The translations under genes and the position numbers were made by a program. Positions 55,374 to 64,000 of a stretch of DNA of 64,000 bases are shown one piece after another. The notes below the pieces were generated by a model. It saw only the letters and a list, made by a program, of their open reading frames with translations, made no database searches and had not been told where the DNA came from. Where the stretch lies: the NCBI RefSeq assembly GCF_003602095.1, contig NZ_RAHH01000023.1:1-64000 (forward strand), read 5' to 3'. Numbering within the stretch: position 1 is the stretch's first letter; every line of letters begins with the position of its first letter. This DNA is from Rahnella woolbedingensis. GTDB lineage: Bacteria > Pseudomonadota > Gammaproteobacteria > Enterobacterales > Enterobacteriaceae.

Positions 55374-57242
55374 TTATCCCTGTGCGACCCAGTGATGTTC
55401 ACTGACGCGGGAATATTTGAGTTTTTCTATCTGTACACCCGCCGGATGCACCGGCGATTTCACTTCCACATCATCAAAATGACGTAACGCACGCTGCGTC
55501 GGATCTGCCACCGGCACCGAACTGAGCAGGCGTCGGGTGTAAGAGTGTTGAGGATTACCGAACACGGCATCGCGCGGACCCATTTCCACAATCTGCCCGC
55601 TGTACATCACCGCCACGCGATTGGCGATACGCTCCACCACCGCCATGTCGTGCGAAATAAACAGCCACGCAACGCCGGTTTCACGCTGTAAATCCATCAT
55701 CAGATTGACCACCTGCGCCTGGATGGAGACATCCAGCGCTGACACGGCTTCGTCGGCAATAATCACCTGAGGCTGTAACGCCATCGCCCGCGCAATTGCA
55801 ATGCGCTGACGCTGGCCGCCGGAGAATTCGTGCGGATAACGCCGCGCGTGAGAGGGTTCGAGTCCGACACTTTTCAGCAACTGATTCACCACCGGCGTGG
55901 CGTCAGCCAATGACTTTTTCAGGCCGTGCAGTAATAGCGGTTCGGCAATGGAAAACCCGACGGTCAGACGCGGATTGAGCGAGGAGTAGGGATCCTGAAA
56001 TACCATCTGGATCTGACGGCGCACTGCCTGAAACGGCGTGTCGCGCATCAGGGTGATTTCTTTGCCTTCAAGATGAATGCTTTCGGATTCACTGCCGACC
56101 AGCCGCAGGATGGCGCGGCCGGTGGTGGATTTGCCGCAACCGCTCTCACCGACCAGCGCCAGCGTTTCGCCCGGCCATATTGAGAAATCGATTTGTTCTA
56201 CGGCGTGGACTTCTCTGGTGACGCGGGATAAAACGCCTGAGCGGATCGGATAACAAACGCTCAGCCCGCGCACATCCAGCAGCGGTGGCGAAGCGTAATC
56301 AGCGGTTTTCTGATCGTCTTCCGCTGGCGGAATGTGAGGCAGATCACCTGCAATCGATTGCTTTTCTGGTGAAATGTTTTGACCGGTTTTGGCGGCTAAC
56401 AGCGGGAACCGGCGCGGCCATTTCAGCCCCTGCATATCGCCCAGTTTTGGCACCGCGGCCAGCAATGCGCGGGTATAAGGATGCTGCGCATTGGCGAAAA
56501 TCCCGGTCACGCTGCCCTGCTCCACGACCTTGCCCTGATACATCACCACCACGCGGTCAGCGATTTCCGCTACCACGCCCATATCGTGGGTGATGAACAG
56601 AACCGACATATCGCTGCCTTTTTGCAGATCGCGCAGAATTTGCAGAATACGCGCCTGCACCGTGACATCCAGCGCGGTTGTCGGTTCGTCAGCAATCAGC
56701 AACGCCGGATCACAGGCCAGCGCCTGCGCAATCATTACGCGCTGACGCATGCCGCCGGAAAGTTCATGCGGGTAACATTTCAGGATACGTTCGACGTCAG
56801 GAATACGCACCTGTTTCAGCAGTTCGCGGGCTTTGTTCAGCGCCGTGGCTTTGTTCGCCATACCGTGATCCAGCAGCCCTTCGGTAAGCTGATCGCCGAC
56901 GCGCAGCACCGGATTGAGCGAGGTCATCGGCTCCTGGAAGATCATCGACATTTCCTGACCGCGCAGTTTACGCCGTGATTCTGCCGACAATGAAGTCAGT
57001 GCATGGCGCGTGCCGTTGCGGCCAAAAAATTCGATACTGCCTGCATCGATGTGCGCCGAGTCGGGCAGCAGCCCCATCACGCTCAGTGAGGTGACGGATT
57101 TACCTGATCCGCTTTCGCCGACCACCGCCACCACTTCACCTTTATTAACAGAGAAGGAAACGCCTTTCAGCGCCTGCGTTTTGCCTTGCCGGCCGGAGAA
57201 TGTGACCGACAAATCGTTAATCTGCAAAATGGGCACTGTCAT
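55374..57242 (-). CDS. Fused dipeptide-type ABC ATPase, GsiA-like
   Basis: A 622-residue tandem ATPase with two complete nucleotide-binding domains, as in GsiA and YejF. The first domain has [17 protein letters not shown] and [12 protein letters not shown]. The second has [18 protein letters not shown] and [12 protein letters not shown], where the usual DEP is DEA. Both H-loops (THDMGVV, SHDMAVV) are intact. A TTG one codon earlier is in frame, but the ATG at 57242 has AGGAGG 9 bases upstream. It energises the two permeases and is the third gene of the operon. Confidence 0.92.
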   Translation of the reverse strand: MTVPILQINDLSVTFSGRQGKTQALKGVSFSVNKGEVVAVVGESGSGKSVTSLSVMGLLPDSAHIDAGSIEFFGRNGTRHALTSLSAESRRKLRGQEMSMIFQEPMTSLNPVLRVGDQLTEGLLDHGMANKATALNKARELLKQVRIPDVERILKCYPHELSGGMRQRVMIAQALACDPALLIADEPTTALDVTVQARILQILRDLQKGSDMSVLFITHDMGVVAEIADRVVVMYQGKVVEQGSVTGIFANAQHPYTRALLAAVPKLGDMQGLKWPRRFPLLAAKTGQNISPEKQSIAGDLPHIPPAEDDQKTADYASPPLLDVRGLSVCYPIRSGVLSRVTREVHAVEQIDFSIWPGETLALVGESGCGKSTTGRAILRLVGSESESIHLEGKEITLMRDTPFQAVRRQIQMVFQDPYSSLNPRLTVGFSIAEPLLLHGLKKSLADATPVVNQLLKSVGLEPSHARRYPHEFSGGQRQRIAIARAMALQPQVIIADEAVSALDVSIQAQVVNLMMDLQRETGVAWLFISHDMAVVERIANRVAVMYSGQIVEMGPRDAVFGNPQHSYTRRLLSSVPVADPTQRALRHFDDVEVKSPVHPAGVQIEKLKYSRVSEHHWVAQG

Positions 57243-57272
57243 CAATAAACGCCTCCTTTATAGGCTGAACTG

Positions 57273-58238
57273 TTAAAGCCAGACTTCACCGTTTTCATAG
57301 CGCAATGCCGGTTCGGCGTCCTGCGCCAGCCAGATTGGCCCGTCGAGATCAACACGCTCGGCCTGCACCGCCACCGGCAACGCCGCTTCCATCGCAATGG
57401 AAGAACCGAGCATGCAGCCAACCATAATCCGCAGACCGAACTGCCGGGCGATATCAGTCATCGCCAGCGCTTCGGTCAGACCACCGCATTTGTCGAGCTT
57501 GATGTTGATCATCTCGTAACGATCCCGCAGACCTTCGATATCCCCACGCTCATGACAGCTTTCATCGGCGCAAACAGGAATAGGATGCAAACAACGCACC
57601 AGATCTTTGTCATTCCCGGCAGGAAGTGGCTGTTCGATCATGGCCACGTTGAATTCATGCAATGCCTCGAACAAACTCCCGAGATCTAAACCGAGCCAGG
57701 CTTCATTCGCGTCCACCACCAGCGTGGCGTGCGGTGCAGCGGCGCGGATAGCCGCCACTTTCTCGATAATCTCTTCGCGGTCGAGTTTGATTTTCAGCAA
57801 TTGCGCGCCACCGGCGACGGCCACTTCTGCCGCTTTCGCCATGTTTTCTACTGAATCGAGACTGAGGGTTTCGGCAGTAATCACCGACACAGGCTTTGGC
57901 ATATCAAGCAGTTGCCACAGGTCTTTGCCCTGTTTTGCCGCATCGAGACGCCACATTGCACAATCGAGGGCATTACGTGCCGAGCCCATTGGTAACGCCT
58001 GCTGTAATGCTTCGCGGCTCAGTCCCTGTTCCACCTGCGGGCGGATAAGCTCAAGTTGCTCGCAAACGCTTTGCGGCGATTCCTGATAGCGGGCGGTCGG
58101 TGTGCATTCCCCGACGGCGGTATATTCACCGTCGGTCAGGGAAACGCGCACCACCGTGACGGCTGTGCGGGTTCCGCGAGAAATCGCAAACGGCTTTGCC
58201 AGCGGCAACTCTGTAGACTGGAAAGTCATCTGAATCAT
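57273..58238 (-). CDS. dgcA: Enolase-superfamily epimerase, DgcA/YcjG type
   Basis: A 321-residue muconate-lactonising-type enolase-superfamily enzyme, the length of E. coli YcjG (L-Ala-D/L-Glu epimerase). Catalytic Lys149 and Lys151 (LKIKLD), metal ligands Asp176, Glu202 and Asp225, and Lys247 are all at the family positions. Adjacent to the DUF1611 gene dgcN, with a one-base overlap (TGATG), it fits the N-acetyl-D-glutamate racemase DgcA of the recently described D-glutamate catabolic pathway. Dipeptide epimerase activity on L-Ala-D-Glu from murein is the alternative. The peptide importer in the same operon keeps that option open. Confidence 0.82.
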   Translation of the reverse strand: MIQMTFQSTELPLAKPFAISRGTRTAVTVVRVSLTDGEYTAVGECTPTARYQESPQSVCEQLELIRPQVEQGLSREALQQALPMGSARNALDCAMWRLDAAKQGKDLWQLLDMPKPVSVITAETLSLDSVENMAKAAEVAVAGGAQLLKIKLDREEIIEKVAAIRAAAPHATLVVDANEAWLGLDLGSLFEALHEFNVAMIEQPLPAGNDKDLVRCLHPIPVCADESCHERGDIEGLRDRYEMINIKLDKCGGLTEALAMTDIARQFGLRIMVGCMLGSSIAMEAALPVAVQAERVDLDGPIWLAQDAEPALRYENGEVWL

Positions 58239-59248
58239 CAGCCGTTGTCCTTAATCCATTGCGCGATATTTTTGATGCCGAAACGCACCGGATCGGTAGC
58301 AGGTACGCCAAATTCTTCGCTGATTTCAGCCAGCGCGATTTTCGCTTCTTCTTCACTGACCGCCGAAGTATTCAGAGAGAAACCGGCCAGTTTCACTTCC
58401 GGGCTGGTCAGGCTGGCCGCCGCCAGATTGGTATCAAGGCACTGACGTAACGTCGGCATAAACTGATGTGGCAGATGACGCATGTGCGGACGGCCAAGTT
58501 CATGGCACATCACTAATAAATGCGCCTGCGCGCCGTGGATAAGCCCCATGCTGACACCGGCAAAAGACGGGTGATACAGCGAGCCCTGACCTTCGATAAT
58601 GTCCCAGTGATCGTCGTCATTGGCCGGAGACAGCGCTTCGACAGCACCGGAAATGAAATCAGCAATCACCGCATCAATCGCAATACCCGCACCCGCCACC
58701 AGCACGCCGGTCTGACCGGTCGCACGGAAATCAGCGTTTAAATCCAGCTCCCGCATGGCGGCTTCCAGCGCCAGCGAGGTGTACATTTTGCCGACCGAGC
58801 AGTCGGTGCCGACGGTCAGAATACGTTTGCCGCTGCGCTTTTTGCCGGTGCCGGTGTCGAGTTCTGGCTGCATATGGCGCACGTCAAACAGCTCCACGTG
58901 ATGTTCTTTGGCCAGTTCAACCAGTTCAGGAATGTCATTCAGCCCCTGATGCAGGCCGTTGGCGACGTTAAGCCCCGCGCGGATCGCCGCTTTGATCGAA
59001 TCCAGCCAGTGTTTCGGTAATTTGCCGCCGGAGTTCGCGGTGCCCAGCACCATGGTTTTCGCGCCCTGCGCCTTGGCCGTTTCGATGTCGAGCTCAGGTA
59101 ATCCCAGGGAAACCGAATCGGTCGCCAGACGGATTTGCCCGACGCAGGATTCAGGACGCCAGACGTGGATGCCGCGCGCGGTTTTCGCGGCCAGCGGATC
59201 CATCACGTCACCAAGGAATAAAAGATACGGCTTTGGAATTTGCTGCAT
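58238..59248 (-). CDS. dgcN: DUF1611 protein, DgcN-type D-glutamate N-acetyltransferase
   Basis: A 336-residue DUF1611 protein and first gene of the operon. After the N-terminal domain (YLLFLGDVMDPLAAKTARG) comes a P-loop-like GTDCSVGKM at 147-155, then EGQGSLYHPSFAGVS. This is the family architecture (COG3367). In the DgcN-DgcA pathway, DgcN acetylates D-glutamate to N-acetyl-D-glutamate. It is cytoplasmic. GGAGAAAC lies 8 bases before the ATG at 59248. The operon promoter should lie in 59249-59438. Confidence 0.82.
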   Translation of the reverse strand: MQQIPKPYLLFLGDVMDPLAAKTARGIHVWRPESCVGQIRLATDSVSLGLPELDIETAKAQGAKTMVLGTANSGGKLPKHWLDSIKAAIRAGLNVANGLHQGLNDIPELVELAKEHHVELFDVRHMQPELDTGTGKKRSGKRILTVGTDCSVGKMYTSLALEAAMRELDLNADFRATGQTGVLVAGAGIAIDAVIADFISGAVEALSPANDDDHWDIIEGQGSLYHPSFAGVSMGLIHGAQAHLLVMCHELGRPHMRHLPHQFMPTLRQCLDTNLAAASLTSPEVKLAGFSLNTSAVSEEEAKIALAEISEEFGVPATDPVRFGIKNIAQWIKDNG

Positions 59249-59438
59249 GTCAGTTTCTCCGGGTTTCTTTTTTTAATGGGTTCTAATAAGACCCGGTAAA
59301 TATTCCACGGGAGAAAGCGGCTGACGAATACTTGTTTGGCTTTGGGGTATAACGTGAGGCTATAGGTTTAGTTACATGAATTCATTGTGGTTAATGGGTA
59401 AGGCGGAGCGGAGATAGCAGGAGATAAATGACAGGCAC

Positions 59439-59470
59439 AAAAAAAGGCAGAGCCAATGAACTCTGCCTTT
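59439..59470 (-). terminator. Rho-independent terminator of porin gene
   Basis: On the minus strand the stem AAAGGCAGAG/CTCTGCCTTT (59443-59470) is followed by an uninterrupted T-run (A-run 59439-59445 on plus), 50 bases beyond the porin stop. Confidence 0.88.
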
Positions 59471-59520
59471 GCGATTACCTTTTTCAGACACAGAATGGGG
59501 TAATAATTGGGTTCACTAAC

Positions 59521-60591
59521 TTAGAAGCGGTAAGTCAGTGCTACAGCAACAACGTCATCAGAGCTTACGCCCAGTTTGTTGTTGTCATCGATCTGGTTGA
59601 TCATGTAGTCAACATAGGTGTACATGTTTTTGTTGAAGTAGTAAGTCGCACCCACTTCGAAGTATTTGACCAGGTCAGCATCGCCGATACCGCCTTCAAC
59701 ATCTTTCGCTTTAGACTGTACGTAGCCGATAGAAGGACGCAGACCGTTTTCGAACTGGTACTGTGCAACTAACTCATAACCCTGAGTTTTGTTAGCGAAG
59801 CCGCCTGGGATTGGTGCCAGGTTACGGGTTTCGTTATACATTGCAGACAGATAAATCTGGTTAGCATCGTATTTCAGAGCGGTTGCCCATGCAGACGCTT
59901 TATCACCGCCGCCGATAGCGGAGTTGGTTTGTGCGTTAGTACGGTCAGATGAAGAACCCGCGATAACAGCACCGATGCCGGAACCTGCGATATCTTCATA
60001 ATCGATAGATGCGCCGTAACCGTCGCCGTTGGCTTTAGTCGAGGTGCGACCGTCGTTCTCGTTTTTACCCTGGTATTGCAGGGCGACGTTCAGGCCGGTG
60101 ACCAGACCGAAGAAGTCCTGGTTACGGTAAGTTGCCAGACCGTTAGAACGACCCACCATGTAGTTGTCGGAGTTAGCGGTATCACCACCAAACTCTGGCA
60201 GCATATCGGTGAAGCCCAGTGCGTCGTAAACTACACCGTAGTTACGGCCGTAGTCGATAGAACCGAAATCTTTCACTTTCAGACCCGCAAAGCCCAGACG
60301 GGTTTTGTTGCCCAGGTCACCCTGAGATTCTGCGTGGTTAGCCTGAATGTTGTATTCCCACTGACCATAACCGGTCAATGTGTCGTTAATTTGAGTTTCG
60401 CCTTTAAAGCCCAGACGCGCATAAGTCATGTCGCCGTCAGAACCTGTGTCATCAGAGAAATAATGCTTAGCGGTTACGCGACCGTAGAGGTCCAGTTTGT
60501 TACCGTCTTTATTATAAATCTCAGCTGCATTTGCGGTAGAACCCACTGCAATTAAAGAGACCGCTAAGGCCAACACACTGCGCTTCATCAT
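59521..60591 (-). CDS. ompF: General porin, OmpF/OmpC family
   Basis: A 356-residue outer-membrane trimeric porin for small hydrophilic solutes. The signal peptide ends ANA (about residue 22) and the mature start [15 protein letters not shown] is invariant in the family. [23 protein letters not shown], the constriction-loop segment LPEFGGD and [18 protein letters not shown] follow, with a C-terminal Phe (ALTYRF) as the Bam signal. The MMKR start and strand order look more like OmpF than OmpC or PhoE, but paralogue assignment is tentative. It is monocistronic, with its own terminator and a long upstream control region. Confidence 0.88.
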   Translation of the reverse strand: MMKRSVLALAVSLIAVGSTANAAEIYNKDGNKLDLYGRVTAKHYFSDDTGSDGDMTYARLGFKGETQINDTLTGYGQWEYNIQANHAESQGDLGNKTRLGFAGLKVKDFGSIDYGRNYGVVYDALGFTDMLPEFGGDTANSDNYMVGRSNGLATYRNQDFFGLVTGLNVALQYQGKNENDGRTSTKANGDGYGASIDYEDIAGSGIGAVIAGSSSDRTNAQTNSAIGGGDKASAWATALKYDANQIYLSAMYNETRNLAPIPGGFANKTQGYELVAQYQFENGLRPSIGYVQSKAKDVEGGIGDADLVKYFEVGATYYFNKNMYTYVDYMINQIDDNNKLGVSSDDVVAVALTYRF

Positions 60592-60783
60592 TATTTAAGT
60601 TTCCTTGATCTTTTTATAAAGGATTTCTCATGCCCGTTCTTTTATAGGTCTGGAATATCGGGCTGTGAGTATTTGTACATGTTTTAAAATACGTCTGTCT
60701 GTAAAACGATTTGAACCTTAACACTGAGCACGAAAAGTTAAAATGGAAAAGTTCGGTTCAATAAGTCTTTTTTAAGTAAAGAG

Positions 60784-60804
60784 TTGTAACTTAATGTTTC
60801 AATC
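60784..60804 (-). promoter_or_regulatory. OmpR-box-like site upstream of porin
   Basis: Read on the minus strand, TTGAAACATTAAGTTACAA has the two half-site pattern GAAACAT/GTTACA of OmpR boxes at ompF. It lies about 195 bases before the start codon. OmpR control of these porins is established; this site is a visual match only. Confidence 0.45.
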
Positions 60805-60851
60805 ATAAGCTGCTAACCCCCTGATTATATGCGGTTTTCGCATAACAATTT

Positions 60852-60884
60852 GCACCATTACAGTGCGGCGCACCATTTCAGTGC
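60852..60884. promoter_or_regulatory. Tandem GCAC-N7-GTGC dyads upstream of porin
   Basis: Two near-identical dyads, GCACCATTACAGTGC (60852-60866) and GCACCATTTCAGTGC (60870-60884), are repeated with an 18-base period. The spacing of the arms fits the NtrC-binding pattern GCAC-N7-GTGC. No sigma-54 promoter is apparent between them and the porin start, so the binding protein is uncertain. Confidence 0.5.
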
Positions 60885-61371
60885 AAGATACTCATGATTT
60901 TGTAAAGTAGTTGCAAGCTGGATCACCTTTATCAAAAGGTTTTTTTCTGTTAACAATCGTTAAGGAATTCGTGCTATCTGAAAAGGCTCTGCATTTAAAT
61001 AGTGCATAGCAGGGTAATTATTTTGAATGGAAATCCATTATCTAATTAATAGAAAAAGCAGCCATAAGATTTTTGTACTACGCAACTTTCTTCTATTTAG
61101 GATTTTTAATAACGACATTGAAAAAAATAAATCCAAATTTAAGGATGCAATAATTACCTGTGTGATTAAATTGAACGAAATAGTCTATTTATCACCCGCC
61201 CGTATTGAGTGGTTTTTATTCAAAACAGGCAGTGGGATTTATTTCGCCTGTTGATGCAATGAAATACGGATAATGGCGAAATTCAATCACTCAGATAAAA
61301 ACGCGTAAAAAACACGCTGTGCGCAGGCAAATTGACGTGAAAATTCGGGGAGGGTACCGGTGGAGACGCTT
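60885..61371. other. AT-rich gap upstream of porin
   Basis: About 490 bases, strongly AT-rich, with a small open frame at 61027-61254 that lacks a ribosome binding site and resembles no family I know. ATCAAAAGGTTTTTTT near 60930 is T-rich but has only a short stem. I see no supported gene. Confidence 0.4.
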
Positions 61372-61397
61372 AAAAAACGGCCTGAAGAACAGGCCGT
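61372..61397 (-). terminator. Rho-independent terminator of the rightmost ABC operon
   Basis: ACGGCCTG pairs with CAGGCCGT across a 5-base loop and, on the minus strand, is followed by six T residues. It lies 50 bases after the last ATPase stop. Confidence 0.92.
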
Positions 61398-61447
61398 CAT
61401 AACCGAGGATTTGCAGTAAACAGCGCAGCGTGGATTGCCGCTGAGAA

Positions 61448-62125
61448 TTAATTGAGAACAATCCCTTTTGCCATGTGTACCGCCCTGTCGCACATATGGT
61501 CGATCACGTCCGCATCATGGCTGACCAGAATCATGGTCAGGTCGCTGCTGGCTTTAAGGTCGTTGAGCAGGTTAAGGATTTCCGCCTGCACCGACATATC
61601 GAGCGCAGACGTCGGTTCATCAAGCAATAACAGCTTAGGTTTGAGCAGCAGCGCCCGGACAATTGCCACCCGCTGACGCTGGCCGCCGGAAAGCTGATGT
61701 GGATAACGGTGCATCAGCGCCGGATCCAGCCCGACCTGACGGAATCCTTCGGCAATCTTCTGTTCGATGTCCTGCTCTTTGAGGATTTTCAGCGGCTCCG
61801 CCAGCGTGCGCAGCAATTTGTGTTTCGGATGCAGCGACGCATACGGATCCTGAAACACCATTTGTACGTCGCGCCGCAGGCTGCCGGTGAAAGGTTTGCC
61901 GGGTTTTACCTGGTGGTCGAGCAGTGTCAGACCACCGTCCCAGTGACCGTTCAGCCCGGCCAGTACCCATAACAGAGAGGATTTACCGCAGCCGGACGGC
62001 CCTACCAGTCCGAAGCATTCGCCTTTATTGATGGTCAGGCTGACGTTATGCACCACGGTGCGGACTTCAACGCCCTGACGGTGCGACACGCTCAGCTGAT
62101 TCAGTTCAGCGACAATCTCACTCAT
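61448..62125 (-). CDS. Dipeptide/nickel-type ABC ATPase, short DppF/NikE-like
   Basis: A 225-residue ATPase. Walker A GPSGCGKSS, signature LSGGQRQRV, Walker B LLLLDEPTSALD and the H-loop SHDADVI are present. It ends soon after the H-loop (HMAKGIVLN) and lacks the roughly 80-residue C-terminal extension of DppF and of the two other such ATPases in this window. Short partners of this kind occur in nickel or metallophore importers, so that substrate class is possible. It is the last gene of the operon and overlaps the preceding ATPase by 8 bases. Confidence 0.87.
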   Translation of the reverse strand: MSEIVAELNQLSVSHRQGVEVRTVVHNVSLTINKGECFGLVGPSGCGKSSLLWVLAGLNGHWDGGLTLLDHQVKPGKPFTGSLRRDVQMVFQDPYASLHPKHKLLRTLAEPLKILKEQDIEQKIAEGFRQVGLDPALMHRYPHQLSGGQRQRVAIVRALLLKPKLLLLDEPTSALDMSVQAEILNLLNDLKASSDLTMILVSHDADVIDHMCDRAVHMAKGIVLN

Positions 62126-62987
62126 GGTGCGGCTCCTGCTTTAAAGAGGCCAGCAGCGCGCGATCCAGCACCGGCAGGCGTTCGCCGTGGGTAAATTTGC
62201 TCGGTCTGCACGACCATAACGTATGGGTATACGGGTGAGTGGCGTGTGCCAGCTTGTCCGCAGGCAACTCATCGAGCAGTTCGCCTTTGTACATCACCAG
62301 CACGCGCTCGCAGTAGTGCGCCACCTGTTGCAGGTCGTGGCTTATCAGGATCAGCCCCATATTTCGCTGTTCGACCAAACGCTCAATTAAGCCCAGCACC
62401 TGTTCGCGCATGTCAAAATCCAGCGCCGACGTGGGTTCATCAGCAATCAGCCACTGCGGATCATTGATCAGCGCAATCGCCAGCATCACGCGCTGGCCCA
62501 TGCCGCCGGAAAGCTGATGCGGATATTGCTGTTGCAGGAATGCCGGATTTGGCAAACCGACGGCGTTAAGCATGTCGGCGACCTTTTCCTGACGTTCTTT
62601 ACGCCCGAGACGCGTATGCAGGCGCAGCGGTTCTTCGACCTGTTTACCGATTTTTTGCGTCGGATTCAGCGCATGTTTCGGATCCTGCATCACCATCGAA
62701 ACGCGGTTGCCGCGCAGGCGGTTCCATTCCCGTTCTTTTAAGGTGGTCAGGTCGTTATCGCCCAGTGTCAGCTGCGATGCGCGCAGCTGACACGGATGCG
62801 GCAACAGCCCCATCAGCGCGCGGGCGGTCAGGGATTTGCCGGAACCGGATTCACCGACCAGCGCCACTCGTTCCTGTCCGACGCTCAGTGACAGGGATTT
62901 CACCAGTTCCAGCGGACGTTCGCCCGGCAGATAAATGGTGAGATCTTTCGCGACAAGTTTGTCGTTATGCAAAATGTCAGTTGCCAT
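62118..62987 (-). CDS. Dipeptide/nickel-type ABC ATPase, DppD/NikD-like
   Basis: A 289-residue ATPase starting MATDILHNDKLVAKDLTIYL. Walker A GESGSGKS, signature LSGGMGQRV (Gly where most have Arg), Walker B LIADEPTSALDFD and the H-loop SHDLQQV are visible. The C-terminal extension is short and lacks the Cys-rich oligopeptide motif. The much longer open frame upstream lies inside the permease gene; the ATG at 62987 overlaps that gene's end by 11 bases, consistent with coupling. Confidence 0.87.
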   Translation of the reverse strand: MATDILHNDKLVAKDLTIYLPGERPLELVKSLSLSVGQERVALVGESGSGKSLTARALMGLLPHPCQLRASQLTLGDNDLTTLKEREWNRLRGNRVSMVMQDPKHALNPTQKIGKQVEEPLRLHTRLGRKERQEKVADMLNAVGLPNPAFLQQQYPHQLSGGMGQRVMLAIALINDPQWLIADEPTSALDFDMREQVLGLIERLVEQRNMGLILISHDLQQVAHYCERVLVMYKGELLDELPADKLAHATHPYTHTLWSCRPSKFTHGERLPVLDRALLASLKQEPHHE

Positions 62988-63852
62988 GTCGTGGATCCAT
63001 TTTGTCACGCAAGCCATCGCCCAGCAGGTTGAACGCCAGGCTGGCGAAGAGAATTGCCCCGCCCGGTGCGGCGGCGACCCACCACTGGTCGAAAATGACT
63101 TTACTGCCTTCGGCAACCATTGAGCCCCATTCGGCGGTTGGCGGCTGAATACCCATGCCGAGAAAGCCCAGACCGGCGGAGGCCAGAATAATACCGCCGA
63201 GGCTGAGCGCCGCGCGCACTACGGCGCTTGGCAAACACAGCGGCAGAATGTGGCCGAACATCAGGCGCAATCCTCCGATGCCCTGCATACGTGCCGCGGC
63301 CAGATAATCACTGCGGCGCAGCGCCAGCGTTTCTGCCCTCGCCTGACGGGCAAACGGCGGCCAGCTGGTGAAGGCCAGCGCCAGCGCACCGTTCATCAGG
63401 CCAGGACCGAGGATAGCGACCAGCGCCAGCGCCATCACCAGACTGGGTAATGACATCACGATATCGGTCAGACGCATCAGAATTCGCTCGAACCAGCCAC
63501 CGATATAACCAGCGCTGATGCCGATCAGCAGGCCCACAGGAATGGTCAGCACCAAAATCAGCGACACCAGCAGCAGCGTCGGGCGCGCGCCGTAAATCAC
63601 ACGGGATAACAGGTCACGACCAAAACCGTCGGTGCCCAGCCAGTGCGTGAGCGAAGGCGGCAATAAACGCAGTTCGATGTGCTGAATGTTCGGGTCAAAA
63701 GGTGCCAGCAACGGCGCAAGCAGCGCGGTCAGCACCAGAATGGCGACCAGCACCAGCCCGACGCTCAGCGTGGTAATACGGCGCGCAGGTTTCCAGACGT
63801 TGGTCCCGATTTCGACCTGCACGGGTTGTTCAGGGATCATTTGTTGTGTCAT
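62977..63852 (-). CDS. Dipeptide/nickel-type ABC permease, DppC/NikC-like
   Basis: A 291-residue inner-membrane permease. HWLGTDGFGRDLLSRVIYGARPTL, the EAA loop (RSDYLAAARMQGIGGLRLMFGHILP) and the C-terminus FNLLGDGLRDKMDPRHGN are the family marks. It starts 9 bases after the stop of the partial DppB-like permease. Confidence 0.9.
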   Translation of the reverse strand: MTQQMIPEQPVQVEIGTNVWKPARRITTLSVGLVLVAILVLTALLAPLLAPFDPNIQHIELRLLPPSLTHWLGTDGFGRDLLSRVIYGARPTLLLVSLILVLTIPVGLLIGISAGYIGGWFERILMRLTDIVMSLPSLVMALALVAILGPGLMNGALALAFTSWPPFARQARAETLALRRSDYLAAARMQGIGGLRLMFGHILPLCLPSAVVRAALSLGGIILASAGLGFLGMGIQPPTAEWGSMVAEGSKVIFDQWWVAAAPGGAILFASLAFNLLGDGLRDKMDPRHGN

Positions 63853-63861
63853 AAGCGAAAA

Positions 63862-64000
63862 CTACCGGGTCCGCGGATCGAGCAAATAAGTAAGGGCATC
63901 AGCCAGCGCATTGAGCAGTACGAAACAGGTACCGATCAGCAGCGTGGCGCCAAGGATTGCCGGAGTATCCGCCGCAAACAGCGCAGTGGTCAGATAACGT
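63862..64000 (-). CDS. Dipeptide/nickel-type ABC permease, DppB-like (5' part beyond window)
   Basis: The C-terminal 45 codons are visible, ending FVLLNALADALTYLLDPRTR and TAG at 63862-63864. The final helix and the ADxxxYxLDPR tail match DppB/NikB permeases. The rest of the gene, and presumably the binding-protein gene, lie to the right of the window. Confidence 0.82.
   Translation of the reverse strand, partial: RYLTTALFAADTPAILGATLLIGTCFVLLNALADALTYLLDPRTR

Noticed and set aside
53973-55487. 504-codon plus-strand open frame
   Set aside because: Lies antisense to the substrate-binding protein gene, is rich in Arg/His/Phe repeats typical of a shadow frame in GC-rich DNA, and has no ribosome binding site.
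60600-60850. Sigma-54 promoter for the porin downstream of the tandem dyads
   Set aside because: Scanning the minus strand for GG-N10-GC gave no acceptable match.
61027-61254. 75-codon open frame upstream of the porin
   Set aside because: Very AT-rich, no Shine-Dalgarno, no family; likely chance.

Overview
The window is chromosomal DNA of a gram-negative enterobacterium. Several proteins match Escherichia coli counterparts closely by recognition: YdbH, LdhA, HslJ, the DUF333 lipoprotein, NifJ/YdbK, AscB, AscF, AscG and an OmpF-type porin. The added accessory operons and the moderately high GC of the core suggest a Yersiniaceae-type genome (Rahnella/Serratia-like). That placement is an inference. 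I see no tRNA, rRNA, CRISPR array, insertion sequence, phage or plasmid gene.

Layout, left to right. (1) 1-14155: the ydbH / ldhA / hslJ / DUF333 / nifJ neighbourhood known from E. coli, interrupted by a five-gene minus-strand operon: a Ugp-like ABC importer plus a metallophosphoesterase. A broken mgtC-like 5' fragment precedes nifJ. (2) 14166-21873: beta-glucoside and oligosaccharide use. It holds a decayed GPH-family sugar transporter, a clan GH-A glycosidase, its LacI-type regulator, and the ascG-ascFB PTS locus with visible AscG-like operators. (3) 22183-24267: a PAS-PAS-GGDEF-EAL cyclic-di-GMP protein. (4) 24645-33900: a six-gene chaperone-usher fimbrial operon, flanked by an orphan LuxR-type regulator and two divergent IprA/YaiV-type regulators, in visibly AT-richer DNA. 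(5) 34542-43507: a FadR-type regulator, a five-gene dipeptide/glutathione-type ABC importer, a cytoplasmic gamma-glutamyltransferase-like hydrolase and a DapA/NanA-family lyase. (6) 43649-48459: fhuF, an orphan small protein, an MHS-type permease, an RpiR regulator and an HcxA/GldA-like dehydrogenase. (7) 48458-49035: about 580 bp of non-coding DNA packed with hairpins. (8) 49041-59248: a minus-strand operon dgcN-dgcA-ABC importer-DmpA-DppA-LysR that reads as import and breakdown of D-amino-acid-containing peptides, with D-glutamate as a likely end substrate. (9) 59439-61397: an ompF-type porin with a long regulatory region. (10) 61448-64000: the downstream part of another dipeptide/nickel-type ABC operon, cut by the window edge.

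The strongest candidates for new biology are the D-peptide operon, the hairpin-rich non-coding block, the ABC/GGT/DapA-like operon, and the paired IprA-type regulators beside the fimbrial genes. Four copies of a GC-rich palindrome with alternating C-runs and G-runs lie in intergenic gaps and look like a dispersed repeat family.
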